Origin: Bremerella sp. TYQ1 | GTDB taxonomy: Bacteria; Planctomycetota; Planctomycetia; Pirellulales; Pirellulaceae | Assembly: GCF_020150455.1 (NCBI RefSeq) | Contig: NZ_CP083740.1 | Span: 3,534,001 to 3,598,000, forward strand | DNA length: 64,000 nt | Reading direction: 5' to 3' | Part shown: positions 53,418-62,028 of the stretch, one piece after another | Layout of the letters: each line of letters begins with the position of its first letter | Position numbering within the stretch: position 1 is the stretch's first letter | Position numbers and translations under genes: made by a program | The notes under the pieces: generated by a model | Seen by the model: the letters and a program-made list of their open reading frames with translations, nothing else | The model's database searches: none | What the model was told of the DNA's origin: nothing

Positions 53418-53972
53418 CTACTTGGCCAGCGTATGCTCGTAGTAAGTTGCGTCTGAGAATGGCTGAGCGTTTCGATCGCGATCCGACAAGATCGGCGTGT
53501 CGATCGGCCAATTGATGTCCAGCTGGGCATCGTTCCAGGCAATCACATGCTCGTCTTCAGGATGATAGGTATCGGAGCACTTATACATGAAGTCGGCAAC
53601 ATCACTCACCACGCAAAAGCCATGCGCGAAACCTGGCGGGATATATAGCTGGTGGTTGTTCTCTTCGGAAAGATATGCCCCAACCCACTTACCAAACGTG
53701 GGTGAATCGACGCGCAGATCGACCGCGACATCGTACACTTCCCCCCGGATTACATTGACCAGCTTCCCTTGGGGATGATTCAGCTGATAGTGCAGCCCAC
53801 GCAAGATCCCACGCGTCGAACGAGAAAAGTTGTCCTGAACAAACGCCACATCGATCCCGGCTTCGGCATATCGACACGCGCGAAACGTTTCCAGGAAATG
53901 GCCTCGTTCGTCTCGAAAGACTCGAGGCTTTATCAACAGCACGTCAGCAATTGCGGTCGGTTCGATCTGCAT
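53418..53972 (-). CDS. rfbC: dTDP-4-dehydrorhamnose 3,5-epimerase
   Basis: Third enzyme of dTDP-L-rhamnose synthesis, a cupin that epimerises C3 and C5 of the 4-keto sugar. Typical landmarks: FVQDNFSRSTRGILRGLHYQ with catalytic His, GEVYDVAVDLRVDSPTFG, and LYIPPGFAHGF. Length 184 aa is normal. The ATG chosen lies one base after the rfbA stop; a TTG upstream inside rfbA was rejected. Cytoplasmic. Confidence 0.95.
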   Translation of the reverse strand: MQIEPTAIADVLLIKPRVFRDERGHFLETFRACRYAEAGIDVAFVQDNFSRSTRGILRGLHYQLNHPQGKLVNVIRGEVYDVAVDLRVDSPTFGKWVGAYLSEENNHQLYIPPGFAHGFCVVSDVADFMYKCSDTYHPEDEHVIAWNDAQLDINWPIDTPILSDRDRNAQPFSDATYYEHTLAK

Positions 53973-53973
53973 G

Positions 53974-54867
53974 TTAAACGCGCTCCATGGCGACAATCTT
54001 CGTCAGGTACTCGCCATATTCGTTCTTGATTTGTTGACCTAGCTCGACAAGCTGGTCTCGCGTGATGAACCCTTTGCGGTACGCCACTTCTTCCAGACAA
54101 GCGATCTTCAGCCCTTGCCGCTTCTCGATGGTCTCGACATAGTTGCCAGCTTGAATGAGCGAATCGTGCGTCCCGGTATCCAGCCACGCAAACCCTCGCG
54201 TGAAGACTTCGACGTTCAACAATCCGCGACGAAGATAGTTCATGTTGATGTCTGTGATTTCCAGTTCACCACGCGGCGATGGCTTCAGGTTCTCGGCAAT
54301 CTCGACCACGCGATTGTCATAGAAGTAAAGCCCTGGAACAGCCAGGTTCGACTTCGGTACTTGCGGCTTTTCTTCAATCGAGATCGCTTTGCCTGCGGAA
54401 TCGAACTCGACCACTCCGTAACGTTCAGGGTCGCTGACCGGGTAACCGAAGATGGTTGCCCCTTCCTGCTGCGTCGACGCACGCGTCAACATCGGCTGAA
54501 AACCTTGCCCGTAGAAGATGTTGTCCCCAAGCACCAACGCCACGCGATCGTTTCCGATAAACTCTCGTCCAATCAGAAACGCTTGGGCAAGTCCATCAGG
54601 ACTAGGCTGAACCGCGTACGAAATTTGAATCCCCAAAGAACTGCCATCCCCCAGCAGTCGCTCGAAGCTGCCGATGTCGTGCGGGGTCGAGATAATCAAA
54701 ATATCCCGAATGCCGGCGAGCATCAGTGTCGACAGCGGGTAATAGATCATCGGTTTATCGTAGACCGGCAGCAACTGCTTACTGACGGCCCTGGTAATTG
54801 GATAAAGCCGCGTGCCAGATCCTCCCGCGAGGATGATTCCCTTGTTGCGAGCCGTGGTGTCGTTCAT
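53974..54867 (-). CDS. rfbA: glucose-1-phosphate thymidylyltransferase
   Basis: First enzyme of dTDP-L-rhamnose synthesis. Nucleotidyltransferase signature [44 protein letters not shown] and the [16 protein letters not shown] motif are complete, 297 aa. Start chosen at [10 protein letters not shown]; the frame opens further upstream inside rfbB. Middle gene of rfbB-A-C. Confidence 0.95.
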   Translation of the reverse strand: MNDTTARNKGIILAGGSGTRLYPITRAVSKQLLPVYDKPMIYYPLSTLMLAGIRDILIISTPHDIGSFERLLGDGSSLGIQISYAVQPSPDGLAQAFLIGREFIGNDRVALVLGDNIFYGQGFQPMLTRASTQQEGATIFGYPVSDPERYGVVEFDSAGKAISIEEKPQVPKSNLAVPGLYFYDNRVVEIAENLKPSPRGELEITDINMNYLRRGLLNVEVFTRGFAWLDTGTHDSLIQAGNYVETIEKRQGLKIACLEEVAYRKGFITRDQLVELGQQIKNEYGEYLTKIVAMERV

Positions 54868-54902
54868 CGCTTTTAACTTCGATCGCTGATGGTTGCTTCG
54901 CG

Positions 54903-55970
54903 TTACGCGGGATTCGCCGAAAGTCCCAGGCGTTCGCCCCGATATTTTCCACTGGTGACCCGATCGACCCACGCCCCGTTTTCGAGATACCAACGAACCG
55001 TCGTTTCGAGCCCTTCCTCGAACGAGATACGGGGCTGCCAGTCGAGTTCCGACTGAATCTTACTGGCGTCGATGGCATAACGCTGATCGTGACCTGGTCG
55101 ATCTTTCACGAATTGAATCAACTGCCGCGAAGGGGCATGCGAGAGCTCCGGCAGCAGCCGATCGACGATGTCGCAAATCGCTTCCACCACCTGCAGATTC
55201 GTTCGCTCGCTATCGCCACCAATGTTATAGACTTCGCCGACGCGGCCTAACTCCAGTACTTTGGCGATGGCTTCGCAGTGGTCTTCCACGAAAAGCCAAT
55301 CTCGCACATTCTGCCCATCGCCATAAACCGGCAGCGGCTTTCCGGCCACCGCGTTGGCGATCATCAACGGAATCAGCTTCTCAGGAAACTGAAACGGGCC
55401 ATAGTTGTTCGAGCAGTTCGTTGTCAGAACCGGTAAGCCATACGTGTGGTGATAGGCTCGTACGAAATGATCGGAAGCAGCCTTCGATGCCGAGTAGGGC
55501 GAGTTCGGAGCGTACGGCGTGGTTTCGGTGAACTTACCAGTCTCACCCAGCGAGCCATAGACTTCATCGGTCGAGACATGCAGGAACCGAAATGCATCTT
55601 GTTCGTCGCTCGACAGCGTGCCCCAGTAGTGACGTGCTGTCTCCAACAACTGGAACGTTCCCATCACGTTCGTTTCGACGAAAGCGGCTGGACCATCAAT
55701 CGAACGATCGACGTGCGACTCCGCGGCCAGATTCACCACGGCGGTGGGACGATGCACTTCAAAAATCTGACTCACCAATTGAGCGTCGCCGATGCTTCCC
55801 TGAACAAACTGATAGTGGGGATGGGCGGCGACCGACTCCAGCGAATCAAGATTCCCTGCGTAGGTCAGCAGATCCAAATTGATGACCGAGGTTTCACTTT
55901 GCTGCAACAGTTGGCGCACGAAACAACTGCCGATGAAGCCAGCACCGCCGGTAACAAGAATTTTCTGCAT
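54903..55970 (-). CDS. rfbB: dTDP-glucose 4,6-dehydratase
   Basis: Extended short-chain dehydrogenase that makes dTDP-4-keto-6-deoxyglucose. NAD-binding [30 protein letters not shown] and catalytic YSASKAASD (Tyr-x3-Lys) followed by [14 protein letters not shown] are all present. 355 aa, normal. First gene of the minus-strand rhamnose operon, divergent from rfbD. Confidence 0.95.
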   Translation of the reverse strand: MQKILVTGGAGFIGSCFVRQLLQQSETSVINLDLLTYAGNLDSLESVAAHPHYQFVQGSIGDAQLVSQIFEVHRPTAVVNLAAESHVDRSIDGPAAFVETNVMGTFQLLETARHYWGTLSSDEQDAFRFLHVSTDEVYGSLGETGKFTETTPYAPNSPYSASKAASDHFVRAYHHTYGLPVLTTNCSNNYGPFQFPEKLIPLMIANAVAGKPLPVYGDGQNVRDWLFVEDHCEAIAKVLELGRVGEVYNIGGDSERTNLQVVEAICDIVDRLLPELSHAPSRQLIQFVKDRPGHDQRYAIDASKIQSELDWQPRISFEEGLETTVRWYLENGAWVDRVTSGKYRGERLGLSANPA

Positions 55971-56195
55971 GTCTACGTATTACCATTGCTGGGACGTCGA
56001 TCCAAAGACTCTTTAGTATGCCTGAGCAACTTTCAGTTTCTGTTAAGAAACGTCGCACATCTTCATAATTCGATCAATCGCGACCGAGAAAAGCAAAGTA
56101 ACTTCCGCGAAGCGACTCCCCGAATTGGTTCGGCTCGGTTACGATCAACGGTTGCTGTTTCTAGTTGAAAGCTGCCATACGCCGATAATTCTTCC

Positions 56196-57047
56196 ATGAG
56201 TCAAATCGCCATTCTGGGTGCCAACGGTCAACTTGGCAGCGAATTGATGCAGCAACTGGGCGATCGAGCCGTCGCCGTTTCGCGAGAGCAACTCGACTTG
56301 CTTCAGCCGCAAGCAATTTCCGTGTGGCTCGACCGATCCCGTCCGGCAGTCGTAATCAATTGCGCCGCGTATACGGCGGTCGACCAGGCAGAAGAAGATT
56401 GCGAAGCATGCCTTCAAATCAACGGGCGTTCCGTGGAAGTATTAGCCCAAAACTGTGCGGAGCGTGCGGTTCCGCTGATTCAGATTAGTACCGACTACGT
56501 CTTCGACAGCTACTCCGGCGACACGCCACGTACCGAATCGGCCGAGGTCGATCCGCGCGGCGTTTATGCATACGCCAAACGTGTCGGCGAATTAGCGGCC
56601 CTTTCGGTTCCGCGAAATTTGGTTGTGCGAACGTGTGGGCTTTATGGTGGCGGGCCCATCCACCGCAACTTTGTCGAGACGATGCTACGCCTGGCCGAAA
56701 CTCGTGACGAACTGAATGTCGTGAACGATCAACACTGCACGCCCAGCTATGGCTGCGATGTGGCAGCGGCGATTATTCGTTTGATCGAAACTGGCGCGAC
56801 CGGACTGTATCACGTGACCAATAGCGGAAGCACGACCTGGCACGAGTTCGCGACAACCCTCTTCGAGCACTCAGGGCATTCGATACGCGTGATGCCAATT
56901 AGCACGCAAGCGTACGGGGCCCCTGCTCCGCGTCCTTGCTATAGCGTGCTGGATAACGCGAAGCTTGTCCAGCAAATCGGCCAGCCGCTGCCGCCATGGC
57001 AAGACGCGTTAACGCGTTATCTGCGTGATCGCCAGGAAATGCTCTAG
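56196..57047 (+). CDS. rfbD: dTDP-4-dehydrorhamnose reductase
   Basis: Final enzyme of dTDP-L-rhamnose synthesis, an NAD(P)H-dependent SDR. Rossmann motif LGANGQLGSEL, NCAAYTAVDQAEED, STDYVFD and catalytic YAYAKRVGE are present. Transcribed divergently from rfbBAC across a 225-bp gap, so the pathway is complete but split into two units. Rhamnose probably goes into surface glycan. Confidence 0.93.
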   Translation: MSQIAILGANGQLGSELMQQLGDRAVAVSREQLDLLQPQAISVWLDRSRPAVVINCAAYTAVDQAEEDCEACLQINGRSVEVLAQNCAERAVPLIQISTDYVFDSYSGDTPRTESAEVDPRGVYAYAKRVGELAALSVPRNLVVRTCGLYGGGPIHRNFVETMLRLAETRDELNVVNDQHCTPSYGCDVAAAIIRLIETGATGLYHVTNSGSTTWHEFATTLFEHSGHSIRVMPISTQAYGAPAPRPCYSVLDNAKLVQQIGQPLPPWQDALTRYLRDRQEML

Positions 57048-57185
57048 AGTGTCGGTCGCGGCTGCATCAGCATAGATCTCGGACAAGTTGTGAATTTGCG
57101 TTTTCGCAATTTGCATATTGGGCAGGCCAACCGTTTTCGTGTACAGTAAAGGGACCTGCCTTACTGCTCTTGCCAAAGTGATCCG

Positions 57186-59588
57186 ATGACTCGAACTGCC
57201 TCCCTGATCGTTCTCCTGGCTATTGCTGGGATGGTGCGTAGCGAAGAGATTGACTTCGCCCACCAGATTGTCCCCCTGCTCAAGCAGCGCTGCGGCAATT
57301 GTCATAGTGGAACGCAGAAAGAAGGCGGATTTTCGTTCAATACTCGCGAAGCACTTCTCGCCGGCGGGGAATCTGGCAGCAGTCTTGTTCCCGGCAAACC
57401 AGACGAAAGCGAATTGTTGGCCCGGGTAACCACCGACGACGAATTCACACGAATGCCTCCTGAAGGAGATCCTCTTTCACCGACGGAAATTTCGCTCCTC
57501 AAACGTTGGATTAAATCGGGCGTCGCCTGGGAGCCTGGTTTCACATTCGGGGAAAAGATCTATGAACCACCCCTCAAACCACGCCGCCCCGAGCTTCCGC
57601 CTGCGATTGCCGGACGCACCAATCCGATCGACCGAATCCTCGACGCTCAATTGGCATCGCAAGAGAGCGACAAGCTGGAACCGATCAGCGACGAAGCGTT
57701 CCTGCGGCGTGCCTATCTCGACTTGATCGGCCTGTTGCCGACTCCTGAAGAGCATGCGGAGTTCATGGCCGATTCGTCCCCGGACAAGCGTGCCCGACTG
57801 ATTCGCCAACTGCTGGATCGCGACGTTGAGTACGCGGAGCATTGGCTTACATTCTGGAACGACTTACTCCGCAACGACTACGCAGGCACTGGGTTCATCA
57901 CCGGCGGACGAAAACAAATTTCCAAGTGGCTGTACAACGCACTGGTAACCAACAAGCCGTACGATCAGTTTGCCCGCGATCTGATCGCTCCACCCAACGA
58001 CGAAAGCTCTGGCTTCGCTGGCGGGATTAAATGGCGTGGCGAAGTGAGCGCTGCCCAGGCGGTGGAAATTCAGTTTGCCCAAAACGTGGGGCAATCGTTC
58101 CTGGGGATTAACCTCAAGTGTGCTTCTTGCCACGATAGCTTCATCGACCGCTGGAAGCTGACCGATGCGTACGGCCTGGCAGCCATCTACTCCGAGCGAT
58201 CGCTGGAACTCCATCGGTGCGACAAGCCGATCGGTAAAACGGCCGAAGCAGCGTGGCTTTTCCCAGAAATTGGTCAGGTCGATGCCAACGCTCCGCAGCC
58301 ACAGCGGCTTGAGCAACTGGCCGGCCTGATGACCCACCGCGAGAACGGCCGATTCACGCGTACGATCGTCAATCGATTGTGGCATCGCATGATGGGGCGC
58401 GGGATCGTGCATCCCACCGACGCAATGCAAAGCCCGCCGTGGAACGCCGACTTGCTCGATTACCTGGCCGAGCATCTAGTCGACAACGGATACGACTTAA
58501 AGAAAACGCTTGAACTGATCGCCACTTCCAAGGCATATCAAACCGAGTCAGAGCGTGTCACCGAAAAGACCGACGTCGACGGCTATCAATATGCTGGCCC
58601 TCGTAGCAAGCGGATGACCGCCGAACAGTTTGTCGACTGCGTTTGGCAAATCACCGACATGGCCCCCAGCAAATATGACGCCCCAGTCATGCGTGGTGAG
58701 CCCGCGGCGAAATCGGAGCCTGGCGAAACAATTGTCGCGCAATGGATTTGGAATCGGGCCGACGTTTCTCAGGCTGCCGCCGGAGAAACAATCGCGCTGC
58801 GTAAAACGTTTGATCTGACCGAGCCAGTTCACGATGGTTTCGCCGTGATAACTTGCGACAACGAGTACACACTTTTCGTCAACGGCCGCAAAGTCAGCGC
58901 GAGTGACAACTGGATGGAACCGAAGATGGTTCGGCTTCCTTCGCTGAAGAAGGGGCGGAACGAGCTGTTGATCATCGCCAAGAACGCCGGCAGCGGTCCC
59001 AACGCGGCAGGGCTTTTCTTCGAGGCTCGCCTAGGCGACATGACGATCGCTTCGGATGAATCGTGGCAATGGACTGCGACACTGCCTGATAAGAAGTCGG
59101 GGAAGTTCGCCAAACAGCCGAGCGATTGGCAAGCAGCCGCCGTCGTGAAAGGGGCAGCTGTTTGGATGGGCCGATTGCAAAACCCCATCGCCCAGCTACT
59201 TTCCCAAGGACTCGACGCACAACAATACATGGTGCGTGCGTCGCTGCTAAAGAGTGACTTCCTGATGCGTTCGCTCGGTCGACCGAATCGTGATCAAGTG
59301 GTGAGCGTGCGTCCGCTGGAACTTACCACGCTGGAAGCGATCGACCTTTCCAATGGCGAGACGCTTGCCAACACCCTTCGCCAAGGCGCCGCGAAACTGA
59401 AGCAGCGGCAATGGCAATCGCCGGAGGTGTTTGTAACGTGGCTGTATCACTTTGCCCTTAGCCGCGATCCAAGCCAGGCCGAGCTGACAACGCTGGCCGC
59501 TTCTCTGGGGCCGGACATGTCGGCCGAAGCGATGGAAGACGTGCTTTGGGCCGTCTTCATGCTCCCTGAATTTCAATTGGTTCACTAA
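57186..59588 (+). CDS. PSCyt-DUF1549-DUF1553 cytochrome protein with inserted beta module
   Basis: Exported 800-aa protein: short signal peptide (SLIVLLAIAGMVRS), cytochrome PSCyt1 with haem motif CGNCH, DUF1549 (FLRRAYLDLIGLLPTPEEH) with second motif CASCH, then DUF1553 (RLWHRMMGRGIVHPTDAM). A beta-sandwich of about 135 residues (about 505-645: ETIALRKTFDLTEPVHDG, YTLFVNGRKVSASDNW, GRNELLIIAKNAG), resembling a galactose-binding-like domain, is inserted within DUF1553 before its final part (LYHFALSRDPSQAEL). Followed after 12 bases by DUF1501. Confidence 0.85.
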   Translation: MTRTASLIVLLAIAGMVRSEEIDFAHQIVPLLKQRCGNCHSGTQKEGGFSFNTREALLAGGESGSSLVPGKPDESELLARVTTDDEFTRMPPEGDPLSPTEISLLKRWIKSGVAWEPGFTFGEKIYEPPLKPRRPELPPAIAGRTNPIDRILDAQLASQESDKLEPISDEAFLRRAYLDLIGLLPTPEEHAEFMADSSPDKRARLIRQLLDRDVEYAEHWLTFWNDLLRNDYAGTGFITGGRKQISKWLYNALVTNKPYDQFARDLIAPPNDESSGFAGGIKWRGEVSAAQAVEIQFAQNVGQSFLGINLKCASCHDSFIDRWKLTDAYGLAAIYSERSLELHRCDKPIGKTAEAAWLFPEIGQVDANAPQPQRLEQLAGLMTHRENGRFTRTIVNRLWHRMMGRGIVHPTDAMQSPPWNADLLDYLAEHLVDNGYDLKKTLELIATSKAYQTESERVTEKTDVDGYQYAGPRSKRMTAEQFVDCVWQITDMAPSKYDAPVMRGEPAAKSEPGETIVAQWIWNRADVSQAAAGETIALRKTFDLTEPVHDGFAVITCDNEYTLFVNGRKVSASDNWMEPKMVRLPSLKKGRNELLIIAKNAGSGPNAAGLFFEARLGDMTIASDESWQWTATLPDKKSGKFAKQPSDWQAAAVVKGAAVWMGRLQNPIAQLLSQGLDAQQYMVRASLLKSDFLMRSLGRPNRDQVVSVRPLELTTLEAIDLSNGETLANTLRQGAAKLKQRQWQSPEVFVTWLYHFALSRDPSQAELTTLAASLGPDMSAEAMEDVLWAVFMLPEFQLVH

Positions 59589-59600
59589 GTGAGGTTCCCA

Positions 59601-61034
59601 ATGGACCGCGCCCAAGTTCGACGACAATTCCTCAAGCAAATGGCCGCTGCATCCGCAACGACGATGATGGCTGGTGCGCCGCGACTGGTGACCGCCAACG
59701 ATGGCCAGCCGATCGAACATCCTGCCGCGAAAGCCGACTCCTGCATTTTGCTGTGGATGGCTGGCGGCATGGCGGCGCCTGACACGTTCGATCCGAAGAA
59801 GTACGTTCCTTTCCAAGAAGGAATGCCGGTCGCGGAAGTCGAAAGCACATTCCCCGCGATCGATACCAACGTCGACAACATCAAGATCACCGAAGGAATG
59901 GAAAACATCGCCCAGGTCATGGATCGCGGCACGCTGATTCGCTCGCACGTGCAGCCAGACCTCGGCAGCATCCTGCACTCGCGACATCAGTACCATTGGC
60001 ATACCGGGTACGTCCCGCCGCAAACGGTGGCTTGTCCGCATATCGGTGCGTGGATGGCAAAAGTGCTTGGCCCGCTGAACCCTGTCATGCCGGCGTTCAT
60101 TAACATCGGTCAGCGGCTGGAAGGGGTCGGCGAACAAGAAGAGCTAAAAGCTTTCACCACCGCAGGCTTCTTCGGCAGCGAGTTCGGCCCGATGAATCTG
60201 CCCTACCCCGAGCAAGCCGCGCAGTCGGTGCGTCCGCCAGAAGGGATGAAGTCGGAGCGATTCGCCAATCGCAACAAGCTGTTCCAAAAACTGATCGATC
60301 AATCTCCGCAGCGCGACTTCATCGGCGACTTTCAACGTGAATCGCAGTTGCGTTCGATGGAGAATGCCTATCGGTTGCTTTCCGCCAAAGAGCGCGAAGC
60401 GTTCGATATCTCGCTCGAACCGAAAGAATCGTATGAGAAGTACGACACCGGACGCTTCGGTCGCGGATGTCTATTGGCTCGCCGGTTGGTCGAGAACGGA
60501 GCTCGCTTTGTCGAAGTGACCACCGAGTACGTTCCCTTCTTGCACTGGGATACGCATGCCAACGGCTTCACCACGTTACAGCGGATGAAGCAGGAAATCG
60601 ATCAGCCGGTGGCTCAGTTGATTCGCGACTTGGAAAGCCGCGGGATGCTTGATCGCACGCTGGTCATTCTCGCCAGCGAATTCAGTCGCGACATGATCAT
60701 GGAAGGCAAACCAGGCTCCAACGCCCGTGATCAAGCGACCGAGAAAGTGGACATCCTCAAAGAGCTGAAGCATTACGGTCAGCATCGCCACTTCACCGGC
60801 GGATCGTGCGTAATGATGTGGGGCGGTGGTGTGAAGCAGGGACAATTGTACGGCAAGACGGCCAACGAGCGTCCCTTCATTGCCACCGAGAATCCGATCT
60901 CGGTGACCGACTTGCACGCGACCATTTTCACGGCCATGGGCATCAGCCCGAGAACGCAGTATGAAGTCGAACGCCGACCGTTCTACGCCACCGAAGATGG
61001 CAAAGGCAAACCAGTGATGGAAATCTTCGGTTAA
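59601..61034 (+). CDS. DUF1501 family Tat-exported protein
   Basis: Partner of the preceding cytochrome protein. Tat-like signal VRRQFLKQMAAASATTMMAG; family landmarks LLWMAGGMAAPDTFDPKK, IRSHVQPDLGSILHSRH, LASEFSRD and VTDLHATIFTAMGI. A GTG 12 bases earlier is in frame, but GAGG precedes the ATG chosen. It is the second DUF1501 protein in the window and is clearly diverged from the one at 44261-45547. Confidence 0.85.
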   Translation: MDRAQVRRQFLKQMAAASATTMMAGAPRLVTANDGQPIEHPAAKADSCILLWMAGGMAAPDTFDPKKYVPFQEGMPVAEVESTFPAIDTNVDNIKITEGMENIAQVMDRGTLIRSHVQPDLGSILHSRHQYHWHTGYVPPQTVACPHIGAWMAKVLGPLNPVMPAFINIGQRLEGVGEQEELKAFTTAGFFGSEFGPMNLPYPEQAAQSVRPPEGMKSERFANRNKLFQKLIDQSPQRDFIGDFQRESQLRSMENAYRLLSAKEREAFDISLEPKESYEKYDTGRFGRGCLLARRLVENGARFVEVTTEYVPFLHWDTHANGFTTLQRMKQEIDQPVAQLIRDLESRGMLDRTLVILASEFSRDMIMEGKPGSNARDQATEKVDILKELKHYGQHRHFTGGSCVMMWGGGVKQGQLYGKTANERPFIATENPISVTDLHATIFTAMGISPRTQYEVERRPFYATEDGKGKPVMEIFG

Positions 61035-61057
61035 ACCATTTCCGCACCGCGCATAAA

Positions 61058-61096
61058 AAAAGAGCCGCCGATCGTTAATGGATCGACGGCTCTTTT
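61058..61096. terminator. bidirectional terminator between DUF1501 and thioredoxin-like genes
   Basis: AAAAGAGCCGCCGATC (61058-61073) pairs with GATCGACGGCTCTTTT (61081-61096) with a single mismatch and a 7-base loop; A-run on one side and T-run on the other serve both convergent genes. Confidence 0.85.
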
Positions 61097-61116
61097 CGAT
61101 TGGGTTCCAAGCGAAC

Positions 61117-61683
61117 CTAGTTCAGGATCGACTTCAGGCCCTTAACGACCGAGTCGACCTTCAGGTCTTTGGCGGAAGCAGCAGCGTAGTTTGCTTTCAC
61201 TTCGCCACCCTTGGCCAGGATGATGGTGACTTCAGCATTTGGGTTGATGCCGTAATCTTCTGGACCATTTTCAAATTCGTTTGGCAGAACGAATGGGACG
61301 TTGTCAGCCTTGGCGGTCTTGGCCAACTTTTCGGCAGCAGCTTTCGCAGCGGCTTTGTTTTCGCCCAAGTAGTTCACGAACGTACGAAGCTGCTTGTCTT
61401 CGTTCTTGGCGATTGCTTTGTCGAGTTGTTGAACCAAATCGACAACGGCTTTGTCGCCGCTACGCGTGAAGATGATCACCTGAGGACGACCGCCATTCTT
61501 GCAGCGGTAGCAAAGATTCTTACCGACGTCGACACCATCTTCCGAAGCACCAGCAAGCTTGGTGACGTAGAAAGCGCCGATCATTTCGCCTTCCTGCAAA
61601 CCGCTTTTGGTTTCTTCCGCCATTACAAGCGAAGAACCAGCCATCAGTGCGACCGCAGTCAAAGCCATTGTCAAAAATTTCAT
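61117..61683 (-). CDS. exported thioredoxin-fold protein
   Basis: 188-aa protein with signal peptide (ending SLVMAEE). The mature part has CYRC (Cys58, Cys61) followed by GRPQVIIFTRSG, the start of a thioredoxin-like beta strand, then long Lys/Ala-rich helices and AEVTIILAKGGEVKANYA. Conserved in planctomycetes as a hypothetical protein in my recollection; redox or metal handling in the periplasm is likely but not shown. The frame opens 11 codons earlier without support. Confidence 0.65.
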   Translation of the reverse strand: MKFLTMALTAVALMAGSSLVMAEETKSGLQEGEMIGAFYVTKLAGASEDGVDVGKNLCYRCKNGGRPQVIIFTRSGDKAVVDLVQQLDKAIAKNEDKQLRTFVNYLGENKAAAKAAAEKLAKTAKADNVPFVLPNEFENGPEDYGINPNAEVTIILAKGGEVKANYAAASAKDLKVDSVVKGLKSILN

Positions 61684-62028
61684 TGAGAGTCTCCTGGAAC
61701 AAACCGAGGGGGACAAAACGGGGAGGTAAACGGAAGGGATAAACGCCCTCTTCCGAGCGTTGAGGTTGACCTGGGACCTCCATCCCGGTCAGATGCAAGT
61801 ATCCGCAATCCGGAGTCACGCTACAAGTCTTGGGAATGATTATCCACTAGAATCCGTAATTCTGTTATGCTGCTAACAAACCCCAGAAAAGCCTGCCGGT
61901 TACTCTCCTTATTGAAACTTGCATAATCGAACGAACAGGGGTGCCCACGGGAAGCCCCGGAATTCGCAGCAGACCGGTTAGAAGTAGCGCCAGTTCCTGT
62001 GCGCAGACGCAATAAAGGCCTTCCTTCA
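61684..62028. other. intergenic region between divergent genes
   Basis: A 345-bp gap holding the promoters of the thioredoxin-like gene (minus) and the propeller-cytochrome gene (plus). A small hairpin GACCTGGGA/TCCCGGTC (61769-61791, one bulge) lies in the leader of the minus gene. No other structure was recognised. Confidence 0.45.
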
